Under the pieces are notes generated by a model. The model did not search any database, was not told the DNA's origin, and worked only from the letters and a program-made list of their open reading frames with translations. A DNA stretch of 64,000 bases from JAODBQ01 sp047602055 (GTDB lineage: Bacteria > Actinomycetota > Acidimicrobiia > Acidimicrobiales > Ilumatobacteraceae): NCBI GenBank assembly GCA_047602055.1, contig JASGIG010000001.1:1550001-1614000 (forward strand), read 5' to 3'. Numbering within the stretch: position 1 is the first letter of the stretch; every line of letters begins with the position of its first letter. A program made the position numbers and the translations under genes. Shown piece by piece: positions 47,727 to 57,133 of this stretch.

Positions 47727-48575
47727 TCAGCGATTGGTGGGGATCACCACGACGGGGACGGAGGCGGCTTCGAGGACGCCGTTGACCGTGGAGCCGAGCA
47801 GGCCGCGGGCGATGGCACCGCGGCCGCTGGCGGCGAGGACGAGCAGGTCGCCGTCGCGCACGGCGTCGAGCAGGGCGGGGACGGGATCGGCCTCGCGCAG
47901 CTCGGCGGTGATCGTGCCGAGGCACTGCTCGCGCGCCAGCGCCTCGGCACGTTCGAGGACGGAGGCGGCGTCGACGCGGGTGATGTCGCGGCCCGCCGAC
48001 CCGCCGCCGTACTGGTACCACCAGGCGTGGACGAGCAGCAGCGGGACGCCGTGGCGGTCGGCCTCGGCAGCGGCCCACTCGATGGCCCGCTTCGACGGCT
48101 CGGAGTCGTCCGCGCCGACGACCACCCGGTCCGGCCTGCCGCGACTGGCAGCACCGCGCACGACCACCACCGGGCAGGAGGCTCGGCGCACGACGAAGCG
48201 CGGCGTGCTGCCCAGCCACGAGGCGATCAGCCCGTGGTGGTCGCTCGTGCCGAGCACGACCAGGTCGGCGCCGTGCGATGCGTCGACGAGCACCCGCGAC
48301 GCCGGCCCGACCGACGATTCGGCGGTGACCTCCAGGCCTGGCACGGCCGCGGCCGCCGCGTGCGCGGCCTCGGCGGCGAGCCGCTGGGCGGCGTCGAGCA
48401 GCGCGGCCACGGAGTCGGCGGCGCTGAGTCCGAGCGAATCCGCGCTGTACGGGATCTCGTAGCAACAGATGACCCGCAGCGCGACCCCGCGGGTCCCCGC
48501 CTCGTTGGCCGCCCATTCGACGGCTTCGTGGGAAGCCGGTGTCCCGTTGTACCCGACGACGATCTCAGCGCTCAC
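47727..48575 (-). CDS. Tandem universal stress protein
   Basis: 282 aa with two UspA domains. The first starts EIVVGYNGTPASHEAVEWAANEAG and the second RVVVGADDSEPSKRAIEWAAAEAD, each followed by its ATP-binding glycine stretch (GTSDHHGLIASWLGSTPRFVV and ASGRGAIARGLLGSTVNGVL). Such proteins bind ATP or act as stress-state sensors. The GTG at 48575 is preferred to the longer frame. It lies 42 bp from the nitrilase-like gene and may share a transcript with it. Confidence 0.88.
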   Translation of the reverse strand: MSAEIVVGYNGTPASHEAVEWAANEAGTRGVALRVICCYEIPYSADSLGLSAADSVAALLDAAQRLAAEAAHAAAAAVPGLEVTAESSVGPASRVLVDASHGADLVVLGTSDHHGLIASWLGSTPRFVVRRASCPVVVVRGAASRGRPDRVVVGADDSEPSKRAIEWAAAEADRHGVPLLLVHAWWYQYGGGSAGRDITRVDAASVLERAEALAREQCLGTITAELREADPVPALLDAVRDGDLLVLAASGRGAIARGLLGSTVNGVLEAASVPVVVIPTNR

Positions 48576-48613
48576 CGGTGCACCATAGGCGCCTGGGGGC
48601 CTTCGGAGGTCAG

Positions 48614-48688
48614 TGCGCACCACTGAGCGATTCGCACCGTGACGTCCGCTCGCTCGCTTGGCTCGCTCATCCCGTCACATTGGTGCGC
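48614..48688. other. Nested inverted repeats upstream of the multicopper oxidase
   Basis: TGCGCACCA (48614-48622) pairs with TGGTGCGC (48681-48688), and inside these GTGACG (48639-48644) pairs with CGTCAC (48673-48678). They lie in the 248-bp gap between the divergent stress-protein and oxidase genes, which holds no gene. The structure could be a regulator site or RNA fold; I cannot assign it. Confidence 0.45.
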
Positions 48689-48823
48689 GAGGCGACCACC
48701 GGCCCTGGCCTCCGTCCTCGTCGTCCAAGCGGTCGCCGGAAGAAGCGCATAGGGCCGAAGGTCCCGACAGCGGATGGCCTGCGGCCGTACCGGCTTACCG
48801 GGTTCCGGTGCGACGCTCACCGA

Positions 48824-50247
48824 ATGATCACCGAAGAGCGTCTCCCGCCGGCCTCGGCGCCCGAGCCGGAGCTGTCCGAACCCGAACCGAAGAAGACCAG
48901 CGACAAGATGGTGCTCGGTTGGCTGGCGTTCATCGTCGCCGTCGCCGCCCTGTTCGCAGCGTTCTGGGCGATGAAGGACCGCGGGGACAGCGGCTCCGGC
49001 TCCTCCGCCGGCGGTGGCGCCCAGGCGGCCTCGATCGCGTCCGCCGACGTCGGCATGTCCGAGTTCAAGTTCACGCCGGACATGGTGATGCTGCCGACCG
49101 GCGGCGGGATCCTCAAGGTGACGAACAACGGCTCGGCCGCCCACAACCTGGAGATCCAGCCGAGCGGGCGTGCAACCGGGGACGTCCAGCCGGGCGAGAC
49201 CAAAGAGCTCGACCTCACCGGTCTGTCCGACGGCACGTACACGATGATCTGCCAGATCGCCGGCCACGCCGCGTCGGGTATGACCGGCGAGCTGATGATC
49301 GGTGGCACGGCGAGCTCGGCGACAGCGCCTCGGGTGGCGCGACCGAGACGACGATGAGCTGGCAGCAGATGGACGAGATGATGAAGACCGTCGCCCTGCA
49401 GTTCCCGGCGGCGACCCAGGGCCACGGCGGCGACGAGCTGCAGCCGACGATCCTCGCCGACGGCACCAAGCAGTTCGACCTGACCGCCGAGATCGTCCAG
49501 TGGGAGGTCGAGCCCGGCAAGTTCGTCGAGGCCTGGACCTACAACGGCGTCGTCCCGGCGCCGGCGATCCACGTCCAGTCGGGCGACAAGGTCAAGATCG
49601 TCCTGCAGAACAACCTGCCCGAGTCGACGGTCATCCACTTCCACGGCATCGAGGTCCCGAACTCGATGGACGGCGTCGATCCGTTCACCCAGGATGCTGT
49701 GACGCCCGGGTCGAGCTTCACCTACGAGTTCACGGCCAAGGGCCCGGCGGTCGGCATCTACCACTCGCACCACAACGCCCAGGTGCAGGTGCCCAACGGC
49801 CTGTTCGGCGCCTTCCTGATCGACGAGATCCCGGTGCCGCAGAAGCTGATCGACCAGGGCTACGGCACGGTCAGCCAGCACGTCAACCTGGTGCTGAACG
49901 ACGCCGGCACGATCGGGCTGAGCTTGAACGGCAAGAGCTTCCCGGCGACCGAGCCGTACAAGATGAAGGTCGGCGAGGTGATGGAGGTCAACTACTTCAA
50001 CGAGGGGTTGATGGCCCACCCGATGCACCTGCACCAGCCCGTCGGCTGGATCATCGCCAAGGACGGCGTGCCACTCGACGAACCGATGCCCGGTGACACG
50101 ATCAACGTCGCCCCGGGCGAGCGCTACACGGTGCTCTACAAGGCCGTCGAGCCCGGCGTGTGGGCCTGGCACTGCCACATCCTCAACCATGCCGAGGGTT
50201 CGGAGGGGATGTTCGGGATGGTGACGGCGCTGATCGTCGAGGAGTAG
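48824..50247 (+). CDS. Membrane-anchored cupredoxin-multicopper oxidase (frameshift)
   Basis: About 474 aa. An N-terminal anchor helix (MVLGWLAFIVAVAALFAAFWAM) is followed by a plastocyanin-like domain with ligands in SAAHN and MICQIAGHAASGM, then a two-domain oxidase with copper sites HFHG, HSHH, HPMHLH and HCHILNHAEGSEGM. The latter resembles nitrite-reductase/laccase-type two-domain oxidases. The frame changes at about 49318-49319 (GG, one G missing), in a linker between the domains, so the gene is probably intact. It would be an extracytoplasmic copper enzyme. A strong hairpin follows the stop. Confidence 0.82.
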
Positions 50248-50258
50248 GGGATCTACGA

Positions 50259-50296
50259 CGAAGGGGGCCGGGGGCGAGATGCCCCGGCCCCCTTCG
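50259..50296. terminator. Strong hairpin, bidirectional transcription terminator
   Basis: GAAGGGGGCCGGGG pairs perfectly with CCCCGGCCCCCTTC, and one more C-G pair extends it outward. The loop is 8 nt. It lies 12 bp after the oxidase stop and 12 bp before the end of a small gene on the opposite strand, so it probably serves both. There is no T-run, as is common in high-GC Actinobacteria. Confidence 0.85.
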
Positions 50297-50308
50297 ACGC
50301 GTCTCGGG

Positions 50309-50434
50309 TCAGTTCGCCGCAGCGGCGACGACGTCGATCGCCTCGTCCGCCGGGTGATCGAACCACTCGTTGGTGACGACGGCCGCCTCGATCGAGCGTC
50401 GAGCGCTGTTCGGGACCGTGGTGAGCACGAGCAT
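50309..50434 (-). CDS. Small hypothetical protein, 41 aa
   Basis: ATG start with AAGG eight bases upstream. The product opens MLVLTTVPNSARRSIEAAVV, continues TNEWFDHPADEAIDV and ends in alanines. It is polar with no membrane segment. It is divergent from the stress protein at 50453 and ends next to the bidirectional terminator, a position that fits a real gene. No family recognised. Confidence 0.45.
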   Translation of the reverse strand: MLVLTTVPNSARRSIEAAVVTNEWFDHPADEAIDVVAAAAN

Positions 50435-50452
50435 CGAGGGTACCTTTCGAGC

Positions 50453-50950
50453 ATGCGCGTGCTCATCGCTGTCGACGGGACCGACCACTCCCACACCGTC
50501 GCCCGGACCGCCCACCGGCTCTTCGGCGACACCGCCGAGTACCTCGTGCTCAACTGCGCACAGGTGCCGGTCGCCGGGTGGACGGCGCCGTTCGGCACGG
50601 TCAGCCCGATGGCTGCACCGATGATGGTCGGCGACACGAGCGGGCTGTGGCCGATCGACATCGAGCAGTCGACGAAGATCGCCCAGAGCCAGGCCGAGGA
50701 GGTCGCCGAGTCGACCGATCTCCGTGGTGCCGAGACGATCGGCGACACCGGCGATCCGGTGACGACGATCCTCGACGCCGCCCACGAGCACCACGCTGAC
50801 GTGATCGTCGTCGGCCACGAGGACCGCTCGTGGTTCGCCCGGCTGGTCGAGGGCTCGGTGAGCAAGGAGGTCATCCGCGAGTCGGACATCCCGGTGCTCG
50901 TCGTGCCGTGCAAGGACGCGGACGCGCCCGCTCCGGACGGCGCGTCGTGA
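50453..50950 (+). CDS. Universal stress protein (single domain)
   Basis: 165 aa UspA domain: MRVLIAVDGTDHSHTVARTAHRLFG at the start, GDPVTTILDAAHEHHADVIVVGHEDRSWFARLVEGSVSKEVIRESDIPVLVVP later. The usual ATP-site Gly-rich loop is changed to HEDRSWFARLVEGS, so nucleotide binding may be reduced. The stop overlaps the GTG of the monooxygenase-like gene (GTGA). Confidence 0.85.
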   Translation: MRVLIAVDGTDHSHTVARTAHRLFGDTAEYLVLNCAQVPVAGWTAPFGTVSPMAAPMMVGDTSGLWPIDIEQSTKIAQSQAEEVAESTDLRGAETIGDTGDPVTTILDAAHEHHADVIVVGHEDRSWFARLVEGSVSKEVIRESDIPVLVVPCKDADAPAPDGAS

Positions 50951-51246
50951 TCGTCGTCGGCGGGACGTTCGACGTCGACCCGGCTCAGCGTGACGCGTTC
51001 CTGGCCGAGCGGGTGGCGATGATGCGCCGCTCGCGCGCCGAGCACGGCTGCCTGGAGTACACGTTCGCCGCCGACCCGGCCGAGCCTGGCCGCGTGGTCC
51101 TGTTCGAGCGCTGGACCGACCAGGCCGCGCTCGACGCCCACCTCGCCGCCCTGCGCAGCGACCCGGTCGGCCCGGTCCCGCGGGTCGCCGCGGCGAGCAC
51201 CTCGATCGTCCTCTACGACGTCAGCGGCGAACGCAAGCTGGTCTAG
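50947..51246 (+). CDS. Antibiotic biosynthesis monooxygenase-fold (ABM) protein
   Basis: 99 aa dimeric alpha/beta-barrel: FDVDPAQRDAFLAERVAMM, then EHGCLEYTFAADPAEPGRVVLFERWTDQAALDAHLA. The family includes quinone-forming monooxygenases and haem-degrading proteins; most small members are unassigned. It is co-translated with the stress protein upstream. The 245 bp that follow (51247-51491) contain no gene that I can support. Confidence 0.83.
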   Translation: MIVVGGTFDVDPAQRDAFLAERVAMMRRSRAEHGCLEYTFAADPAEPGRVVLFERWTDQAALDAHLAALRSDPVGPVPRVAAASTSIVLYDVSGERKLV

Positions 51247-51491
51247 CGAACGCGTGCACCGGTCCTGCTCGGAAGCGAGCCGATCCGGTTCACGCGTCAG
51301 CCGGTGACGGTCGGTCGGTGGGCTCGTCCCCGTAGGACGTGGACGTGGGATCGTCGGTCGGCAGGTGCCGGCCGTCGGCTTGGCGGCGACCTTCAGCGCG
51401 ATCGTCCTGCACGACGCGGCGATCGACAGCAGCATGAAGCGCACGAGCGTGCGCTGGGCGTCGTCCGCCGTCAGCGGACGTCTCCCGCGGG

Positions 51492-52640
51492 TCAGCCGTC
51501 CAGCGAGGCGTACGCGGCGCGCAGGATGGTGTGCGCCCGGTCGTCGCCGACGGTGCCCTCGCCCATCCGGTTCATCACGTAGGCCACGGTCATCCCGGTG
51601 TCGACGTCGTTGACCACCAGCGAGCCGCCCCACCCGCCCCAGTAGCAGACCCGGGGGTTCGGGGCGATCGGGTTCTTCGGCGAGTTGAGGCCGTAGCCGA
51701 CGCCGAACGTCACGCCGATGCCGAGGACGAGGTCGCGCCCGGCCGCCTGCACGTCGAAGATCCGGTCGATCGTCTCCTTCGACAGCAGGTCGACGCCGCG
51801 CGCCGAGCCGCCGGCGGACACGACCGACTGGGCCAGCGCCACGCTGCGGGCGTTGCCGTGGCCGCCGGCCGCCGGGATCTCGGCGCGCCGCCACGGGATC
51901 GTCCACGACTCCTCGGCGACCAGGCGGGGGTTGGCGGCGCGGTACGGGATCGAGTCCCGTGGCACCTCGACGGAGCCGTCGGCGCTGCCGAACTGCAGCG
52001 GTGGCGCCGGGATCACCAGGGCGACGCGGTCGTCGCACTCGGGTGGCGTGCCGATGTGGAAGTCGGCGCCGAGCGGTCCGGCGATCTCCTCGGCGAAGAA
52101 CGTGCCGACCGAGCGGCCGTCGACGCGGCGGACGACCTCGCCGACGAGGTTGCCCTGCGAGATCCCGTGGTAGCCGGACTTCGACCCGGGCTCCCACCAC
52201 GTCGCCTGCTCGGCGAGGAGGCCGCAGACCTTGTCCCAGTCGTACAGGTCCTCGGTGGCGATGCGCTGCTCCCACGCCGGCAGGCCGGCGGTGTGCGACA
52301 GCAGGTGGCGGACCAGGACGTTGCCCTTGCCGTTGGCGCCGAACTCCGGCCAGTAGCGCTCGACGGGGGCGTCGACGTCGACGAGCCCGCGGCTGGCCAG
52401 CACGAGCAGCGACAGGCAGCTCATCGTCTTCGTCGTCGAGAAGACGTTGACGATCGTGTCCCGCTCCCACGGCGTCGTGCCCTCGCGGTCGAGCGTGCCG
52501 CCCCAGATGTCGACGACGGGCTCGCCGCCGAGCGTGATCGCCACCGACGCCCCGACGTCGCCGTTGTCGGTGAAGTTGGCAGCGAACGCGTCCTTGACCT
52601 TGGCGAAGCGCGCCGGGCAGTCACCGTCGATGTCGACCAT
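51492..52640 (-). CDS. Serine hydrolase, beta-lactamase family (class C-like esterase)
   Basis: 382 aa. The SxxK motif is STTK with Ser68 and Lys71, the second motif tyrosine is in SGYHGIS, and the third motif position is WGGWGGSL. This is the beta-lactamase/EstB esterase fold; members are often esterases or peptidases and not antibiotic resistance enzymes. No signal peptide is present, so it is probably cytoplasmic. The start is the ATG at 52640; a longer frame runs back into the broken SDR gene. Confidence 0.86.
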   Translation of the reverse strand: MVDIDGDCPARFAKVKDAFAANFTDNGDVGASVAITLGGEPVVDIWGGTLDREGTTPWERDTIVNVFSTTKTMSCLSLLVLASRGLVDVDAPVERYWPEFGANGKGNVLVRHLLSHTAGLPAWEQRIATEDLYDWDKVCGLLAEQATWWEPGSKSGYHGISQGNLVGEVVRRVDGRSVGTFFAEEIAGPLGADFHIGTPPECDDRVALVIPAPPLQFGSADGSVEVPRDSIPYRAANPRLVAEESWTIPWRRAEIPAAGGHGNARSVALAQSVVSAGGSARGVDLLSKETIDRIFDVQAAGRDLVLGIGVTFGVGYGLNSPKNPIAPNPRVCYWGGWGGSLVVNDVDTGMTVAYVMNRMGEGTVGDDRAHTILRAAYASLDG

Positions 52641-52713
52641 GTCGAGCGACCGTACCCGGCCCACCGATGAGCCTCCCTTACCCAGCCGGATGAGCGGTGG
52701 CTGCGGGCGACGG

Positions 52714-53297
52714 TCACTGGGCGGTGAGGCCGAAGTCGATCGGGATGGACGCGCCGCTGATGTAGCTCGAGGTCGGAGCGAGCAGGAAGTCGACTGGAGC
52801 AGGGACATCACGCCGCCTTCCGACGTGTCCATCATCCGGCTCTCGATCGGGCCAGGCACCCGCACGCCGACACCGGCACCCTCGAGCGCTGCGACCTTCG
52901 TGAGGCCGACGACGGCGTGCTTGGTGGCGATGTACGGGCTGATCCCAGCGACGCCGATGAGCCCGGCGACCGACGCCGTGTTGACGATCGCCCCGCCGCG
53001 CTCGTCGGCAGCCATTGCCGCCATGACGTGTTCCAGGCCAAGGAACACGCCGCGCAGGTTCACCGCGACGACCCGATCGAAGACGTCGATCGGATACGCC
53101 GGCAACGGTGCGACGACCCCCTCGATCCCGGCGTTGTTGAAGAACCCGTCGATTCGGCCGAGCCACGAAGTCGCTTCGGCGACGTAGGCGGCGACGGCGT
53201 CCTCGGCCGTGACGTCGGCGGCTACGAACAACAGCCGGTCGTCGTGACCCAGGGTGCGAGCCAGTTCGTGGCCCGCGTCCTCGTCGATGGGGGTCTT
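52714..53297 (-). pseudogene. Short-chain dehydrogenase remnant
   Basis: Recognisable SDR text: DEDAGHELARTLGHDDRLLFVAADVTAED, FNNAGIEGVVAPLP, active-site SPYIATKHAVVGLTKVAALE, and PGPIESRMM. The N-terminal TGxxxGIG nucleotide motif is missing, a few residues are lost before PGPIESRMM, a segment of about 40 aa after VMSLLQS is missing, and the last piece (DFLLAPTSSYISGASIPIDFGLTAQ) is in another frame. It cannot be a working enzyme. Confidence 0.78.
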
Positions 53298-53559
53298 CCT
53301 TGCCGACTCGTTCCGCTGCGTCGCACGTCTTGCTCGACCACGGGCTCCGGACCAGGCGATCTGTCTGTGGGCAGCCGCCGACAGCCTCGCAGCGACGACG
53401 TCGGACGAACGACGTGCGCTCGAGCAAGAAGGGCGGCGGTGGACGCTCGCCACCGCGGTCGACACCGCCCTGACCGTCCTCGACGACATGACGAGCTTCC
53501 CCGACTGCAGCCAAACGTTGAGACGGCGCACCGAACGACCGACTCAGCGCCGGGCGCCG
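53298..53559. other. Intergenic stretch with no supported gene
   Basis: 262 bp between the truncated SDR and the anti-sigma-like gene. Reading frames on both strands are open but show no start with a ribosome-binding site or known domain. The sequence upstream of the SDR fragment is unrelated to an SDR N-terminus, so it is probably foreign or rearranged sequence joined at about 53297. Confidence 0.5.
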
Positions 53560-55513
53560 TCACGGCGGCGCCGTGCACGTGGTGGCGGGGCTGATGGGGA
53601 TGGTGCGCAGCGGTTCGTCGTCGTCGTTGCGGAGCTCGACGCAGTCGGGTGCGGCGCGTGTCGGGTCGACGGTCGTGTAGACGATGCCGACGCCGTCACC
53701 GGTCGGGCCGACGGTGAGCCCCATGGCGCCACCGTCGGACGAGATGACGTTTGCGTGGGCGGCAGCAGGGTCGGTGGTCGCGACCCGAATGGTCTGGGGG
53801 TCGATCAGCGCGGCGCCGTCGGTCGTGTCGGTGTCGTGGCAGGCGACCAGCTGGCGCCGGGCGATCTCGCAGGTCGTCGTCGAGCCGTCGGCTCGGGCGA
53901 CGGGCACGACGAACACGGGGGTCATCTGCTCGCCGAGCGCCACGGCGCCGCGTGGTGTGAGCTCGTTGTCGGCCAGCACGCCGGGCAGCCAGGCCGCATG
54001 GTTGCGCTGCGTCGCGTTGGTGGCTGCCTCGTCGACGAGCCGTGACCAGTCGTCGGTGCCGACCGGCTGGAGGTTGCGGGCGATCTCGACGACGGTCTGC
54101 TCGAAGTCGGCGATCGGACGCAGGTCGTCGAGCGGTCGGTACTCCAGCGTCGTCTGCCAGCCGTCCGGGTCGTCCCAGGCGACCTGGACGCTGCGGGGGA
54201 ACCAGGGGCGGCTGGTGACGATCACTCGTCGCCCGTCGACGTCGACGGCGTGCGCGCCGTTCACGTCGAGCAGCCCGGCCTCGGCGGTCTGTCCAGGGTC
54301 GGCGACGCGGCTCACCATCAGCTCGGGTGCGTCGGCCTCGGACGACCGTGGGCCGCCGTAGTCGACCCGCCACATCGATCCGCCGGGGGTGTCCAGGCTC
54401 GCTCCGGTCTCGATCTGCTCCCAGCCGGCGGGTGAATCGACGACATCGAGCGCGCCATCGGCCCGCCGCTGAGCGCCGGACGCCACGGCGGCGATCTCGG
54501 CATCGGTCATCTTCGACGGTCCCTGGCTCACCGACACGACCCGATCGTCCTCACGCCACAGCAGGAGGCCCGGGGCAGCAGTGAGCAGCGGGGACCCGTC
54601 GACCTGCTCGCCGGTGTCGGTCGGCTCGCCGAACCGCTCGGTGAGCTGCACCGTCGCTCATCGCCGGCGACACGTCGAACGTCACGAACTGCTCGATCGC
54701 GGTGCGGTCGCTGGTGTAGCGGGCGATCGTCGTGCGCAGCCGGCCGTTCGGCTCGGCCGTGGCCGGACCGGCCCGAGAGCTCGTCACGGCGATCGGCACC
54801 AACCCGGCAGGCAGGTCGTCGAGGGCCGGTACCAGCGCCTCGGTCACGCCCGCAAGCGTCGACGAGCTGGTCGACGACGCGCCGCCGCCGGCGACCGTGC
54901 TCGACGTCGCCGTGGTGGGATCGAGCCGCTCCTCGAAGCGGCCGTCCACGGTCACGATCGTGAACGACGTCTCCGTGCCGTCGAGATCGGTCCACCAGAA
55001 CCCGTCGGCATCAGCCGTGATCGTCCGTCCGGCGATCTCGACGCGCACCGCGTCGCCGGCGGGCGCGACGCCGAACAGGACGGCACCGAGCGGGCTGGTG
55101 ACCGCGCTCCACAGCTCGCCGGACTCGTAGACGGCACGGTCGACGCAGCCGGCGCCACCACCGCCGATGTCGAGTGCCGGGGTCAGGCACACCGTGTCGT
55201 CATCGCCGGTCGTGACGGTGAGCGTGCCCAGGCCGTCGATCGGCTTGGTCGCCGACGCGATCTGCGGCGCGCTGGCGAGGCTGCCGGAGCGACCGTTGGA
55301 CTGGTAGGCGATGGTCCACACGCCACCGAGCCCGACCGCGGCGACGGCCGCCGCGGCGAACCACAGCCGGCGGCGTGGCGGCCGTCGCATCGCCACCGGC
55401 TCGACCGCTCCACCGATCACGGTGGCCTCGACCGTGGACAGATCGTCGGGCGCGTCGACGTCGGCGGCGATCGTGCCGAGCGCGCGGCGCACGCGGTCTT
55501 CGAGGTCGGTCAT
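53560..55513 (-). CDS. Membrane protein paired with ECF sigma factor, probable anti-sigma factor (frameshift)
   Basis: About 650 aa. A short cytoplasmic N-terminus (MTDLEDRVRRALGTIAADVD) with one membrane helix (LWFAAAAVAAVGLGGVWTIAY) leads to a long extracytoplasmic region with a Ser/Thr-rich linker and no recognised enzymatic domain. The arrangement is that of the transmembrane proteins that hold ECF sigma factors. The first 280 residues and the rest are in different frames; the shift is at about 54651-54661, where a gene of uniform character simply continues. Its ATG lies within the sigma stop (ATGA), so the pair is co-translated. No zinc-binding anti-sigma motif is visible. Confidence 0.68.
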
Positions 55514-55981
55514 CGCAGTGCCCTTCTCATCGATTCCAGCCCGCGCCGCACGTGTGACTTCGCCGTGCCGAGCGGGCAGTTCATGGCCTCGGCGATCTCC
55601 GGGTCGCGCAGGCCGAGGTAGTAGCGCAGCACGATCGCTTCGCGCTGCGCCTGCGGCAGGTGGTCCAGCAGCTCGCGCACGGCGACGGCGTCGGCGTCTG
55701 CGTCGCCGGCGGGATCGATCGTCGGCAGCCGCGGCGGGCGCCGCTCGACGCGGCCCAACGAGCGAGCCTCGGTTGGTCAAGGCCTGCCACAGATAGCCGC
55801 CAGGGTTGGTCAGGTCGCCCCAGCGCTCCCACACCGCACGGAACGCGTCCTGGGCGACGTCCTCCGCAGCCGACCTGGAGCCCGTCAGCAGATACGCGCC
55901 GCGCAGGGTCGCGACGTACCGGTCCTCGAAGAACACCGAGAACGCCGACTCCGGCGCCAGATCAACGTCACGACCGATCAC
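55510..55981 (-). CDS. ECF RNA polymerase sigma factor (frameshift in linker)
   Basis: About 157 aa. Region 2: FFEDRYVATLRGAYLLTGSRSAAEDVAQDAFRAVWERWGDLTNPGGYLW. Region 4: LDHLPQAQREAIVLRYYLGLRDPEIAEAMNCPLGTAKSHVRRGLESMRRAL, the SigE-like -35-recognition HTH. These two lie in different frames, with an extra base at about 55770-55772 in the linker. GTG start at 55981. It overlaps its probable anti-sigma gene. Whether it directs its own promoter cannot be seen in the 130 bp upstream. Confidence 0.78.
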
Positions 55982-56111
55982 GCAATCCTGATAGGCGTCG
56001 CAACGGCCCGTCTGGATGCAGGCGGGGCGAACTTTCGATCACGTCGGCGTCGGCATCCCGGTCGGCAGGACGACGGCACCCGACCCGGAGGGCATGGCTC
56101 GGTCGGCCACC

Positions 56112-57077
56112 TCATCGGCTGCGTTCGGCAACGCTGAGGAAGGCCGCGGCGTCGGCGGCGCCGGTGAAGTCGCGGAGGTTGACGAGTCCGGTGGACACTC
56201 GTTCGACGAAGCCCCACTGCCAGACGGCCTCGGGGTCCGCGTCGCACGCCGCCGCCAGCGACTCGGCGCGGAGGCGGACCAGCCGGGACGTGTCCCCGGC
56301 GAGCAAGGCAGCGTTGTACTCGCGCATCGGGACCCCAAGATCGTGCTCCGGTTCGGACCAGAGCCCCTCGGGGTCGACGAACTTGTGACCACCGTCGCCC
56401 GTCGACACCGTGTTCCACCCGTGGGCGTCGCCGTGGACGAGCACCGCACGGCGCCAGTCGAACGAGGCGGCGCGTTCGTCGCAGCAGCGGACGGCCCGGT
56501 CGATCAGCTCGCGCGAGCAGGGCCGACCGAGCTGCTCCCACGTCGTGACGATCAGCCTCGACAGCCATGCCGCCTTCTCGGCGCCCGTCGGCAGCGCGAC
56601 GCGCTCGTCGACCGGACGCCAGAACGAGCGCAGCGTTGCCGCGACGATCTGCAGGAGCTCGTCGAGTGGCACCGCGAGCTCGTCGAGGTTCGGCCCGAGC
56701 CGTTCGAGGAGCAGCGCCGACATACCGTCGTCGTGGGCCAGGAGCCGCGCGCAACCGCGACCATCGGCGAGGCGATGGACGGCAACACTGCGGGCGAACC
56801 CGGCGATCTCCTCGTCGTCGAGCGGCATCGCCACCTTGAGCACGACGTCGGTGCCGAATCGGTCCCTGGCGGCGACTACGAACCCGGCCGTGCCACCCCG
56901 GTAGACCGATCCGAGCTCCAGCTCCCACGCATCTCGCAGCCTGGCGACGACCCTCGGCAGGTCCGCCAGCCAACGGCGCCCGACGTCACCGGCGGCCAAC
57001 GCACACTGGCGCACCAGCGGCGGCACCCCGAACCCATCGCCGACGACCACACCCGATCGTCTATCAGCGGAAGCCAC
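56112..57077 (-). CDS. Aminoglycoside/hydroxyurea kinase-like phosphotransferase (APH_6_hur)
   Basis: 321 aa. Protein-kinase-like fold of the streptomycin 6-kinase/hydroxyurea group: GGTAGFVVAARDRFGTDVVLKVAMPLDD (ATP site with Lys), LVHGDAHGWNTV (catalytic loop with Asp) and KFVDPEGLWSEPEHDLGV (metal-binding DPEG). The motifs are complete, so it should be active on some hydroxylated compound; resistance to streptomycin is a possibility and not a demonstrated role. The GTG at 57077 is the chosen start; a longer frame runs into the next gene. Confidence 0.82.
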   Translation of the reverse strand: MASADRRSGVVVGDGFGVPPLVRQCALAAGDVGRRWLADLPRVVARLRDAWELELGSVYRGGTAGFVVAARDRFGTDVVLKVAMPLDDEEIAGFARSVAVHRLADGRGCARLLAHDDGMSALLLERLGPNLDELAVPLDELLQIVAATLRSFWRPVDERVALPTGAEKAAWLSRLIVTTWEQLGRPCSRELIDRAVRCCDERAASFDWRRAVLVHGDAHGWNTVSTGDGGHKFVDPEGLWSEPEHDLGVPMREYNAALLAGDTSRLVRLRAESLAAACDADPEAVWQWGFVERVSTGLVNLRDFTGAADAAAFLSVAERSR

Positions 57078-57133
57078 CGCCACCGTGACGGAGGTCGCGG
57101 TTCGCTCCGTGAGCGTCCCGGGCTTCGCGCCGA

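Noticed and set aside
51250..51480. Minus-strand fragment (TLVRFMLLSIAASCRTIALKV) resembling a fructose-bisphosphatase N-terminal helix
   Set aside because: Only about 20 residues look similar and the frame then goes nowhere; too weak to call a remnant.
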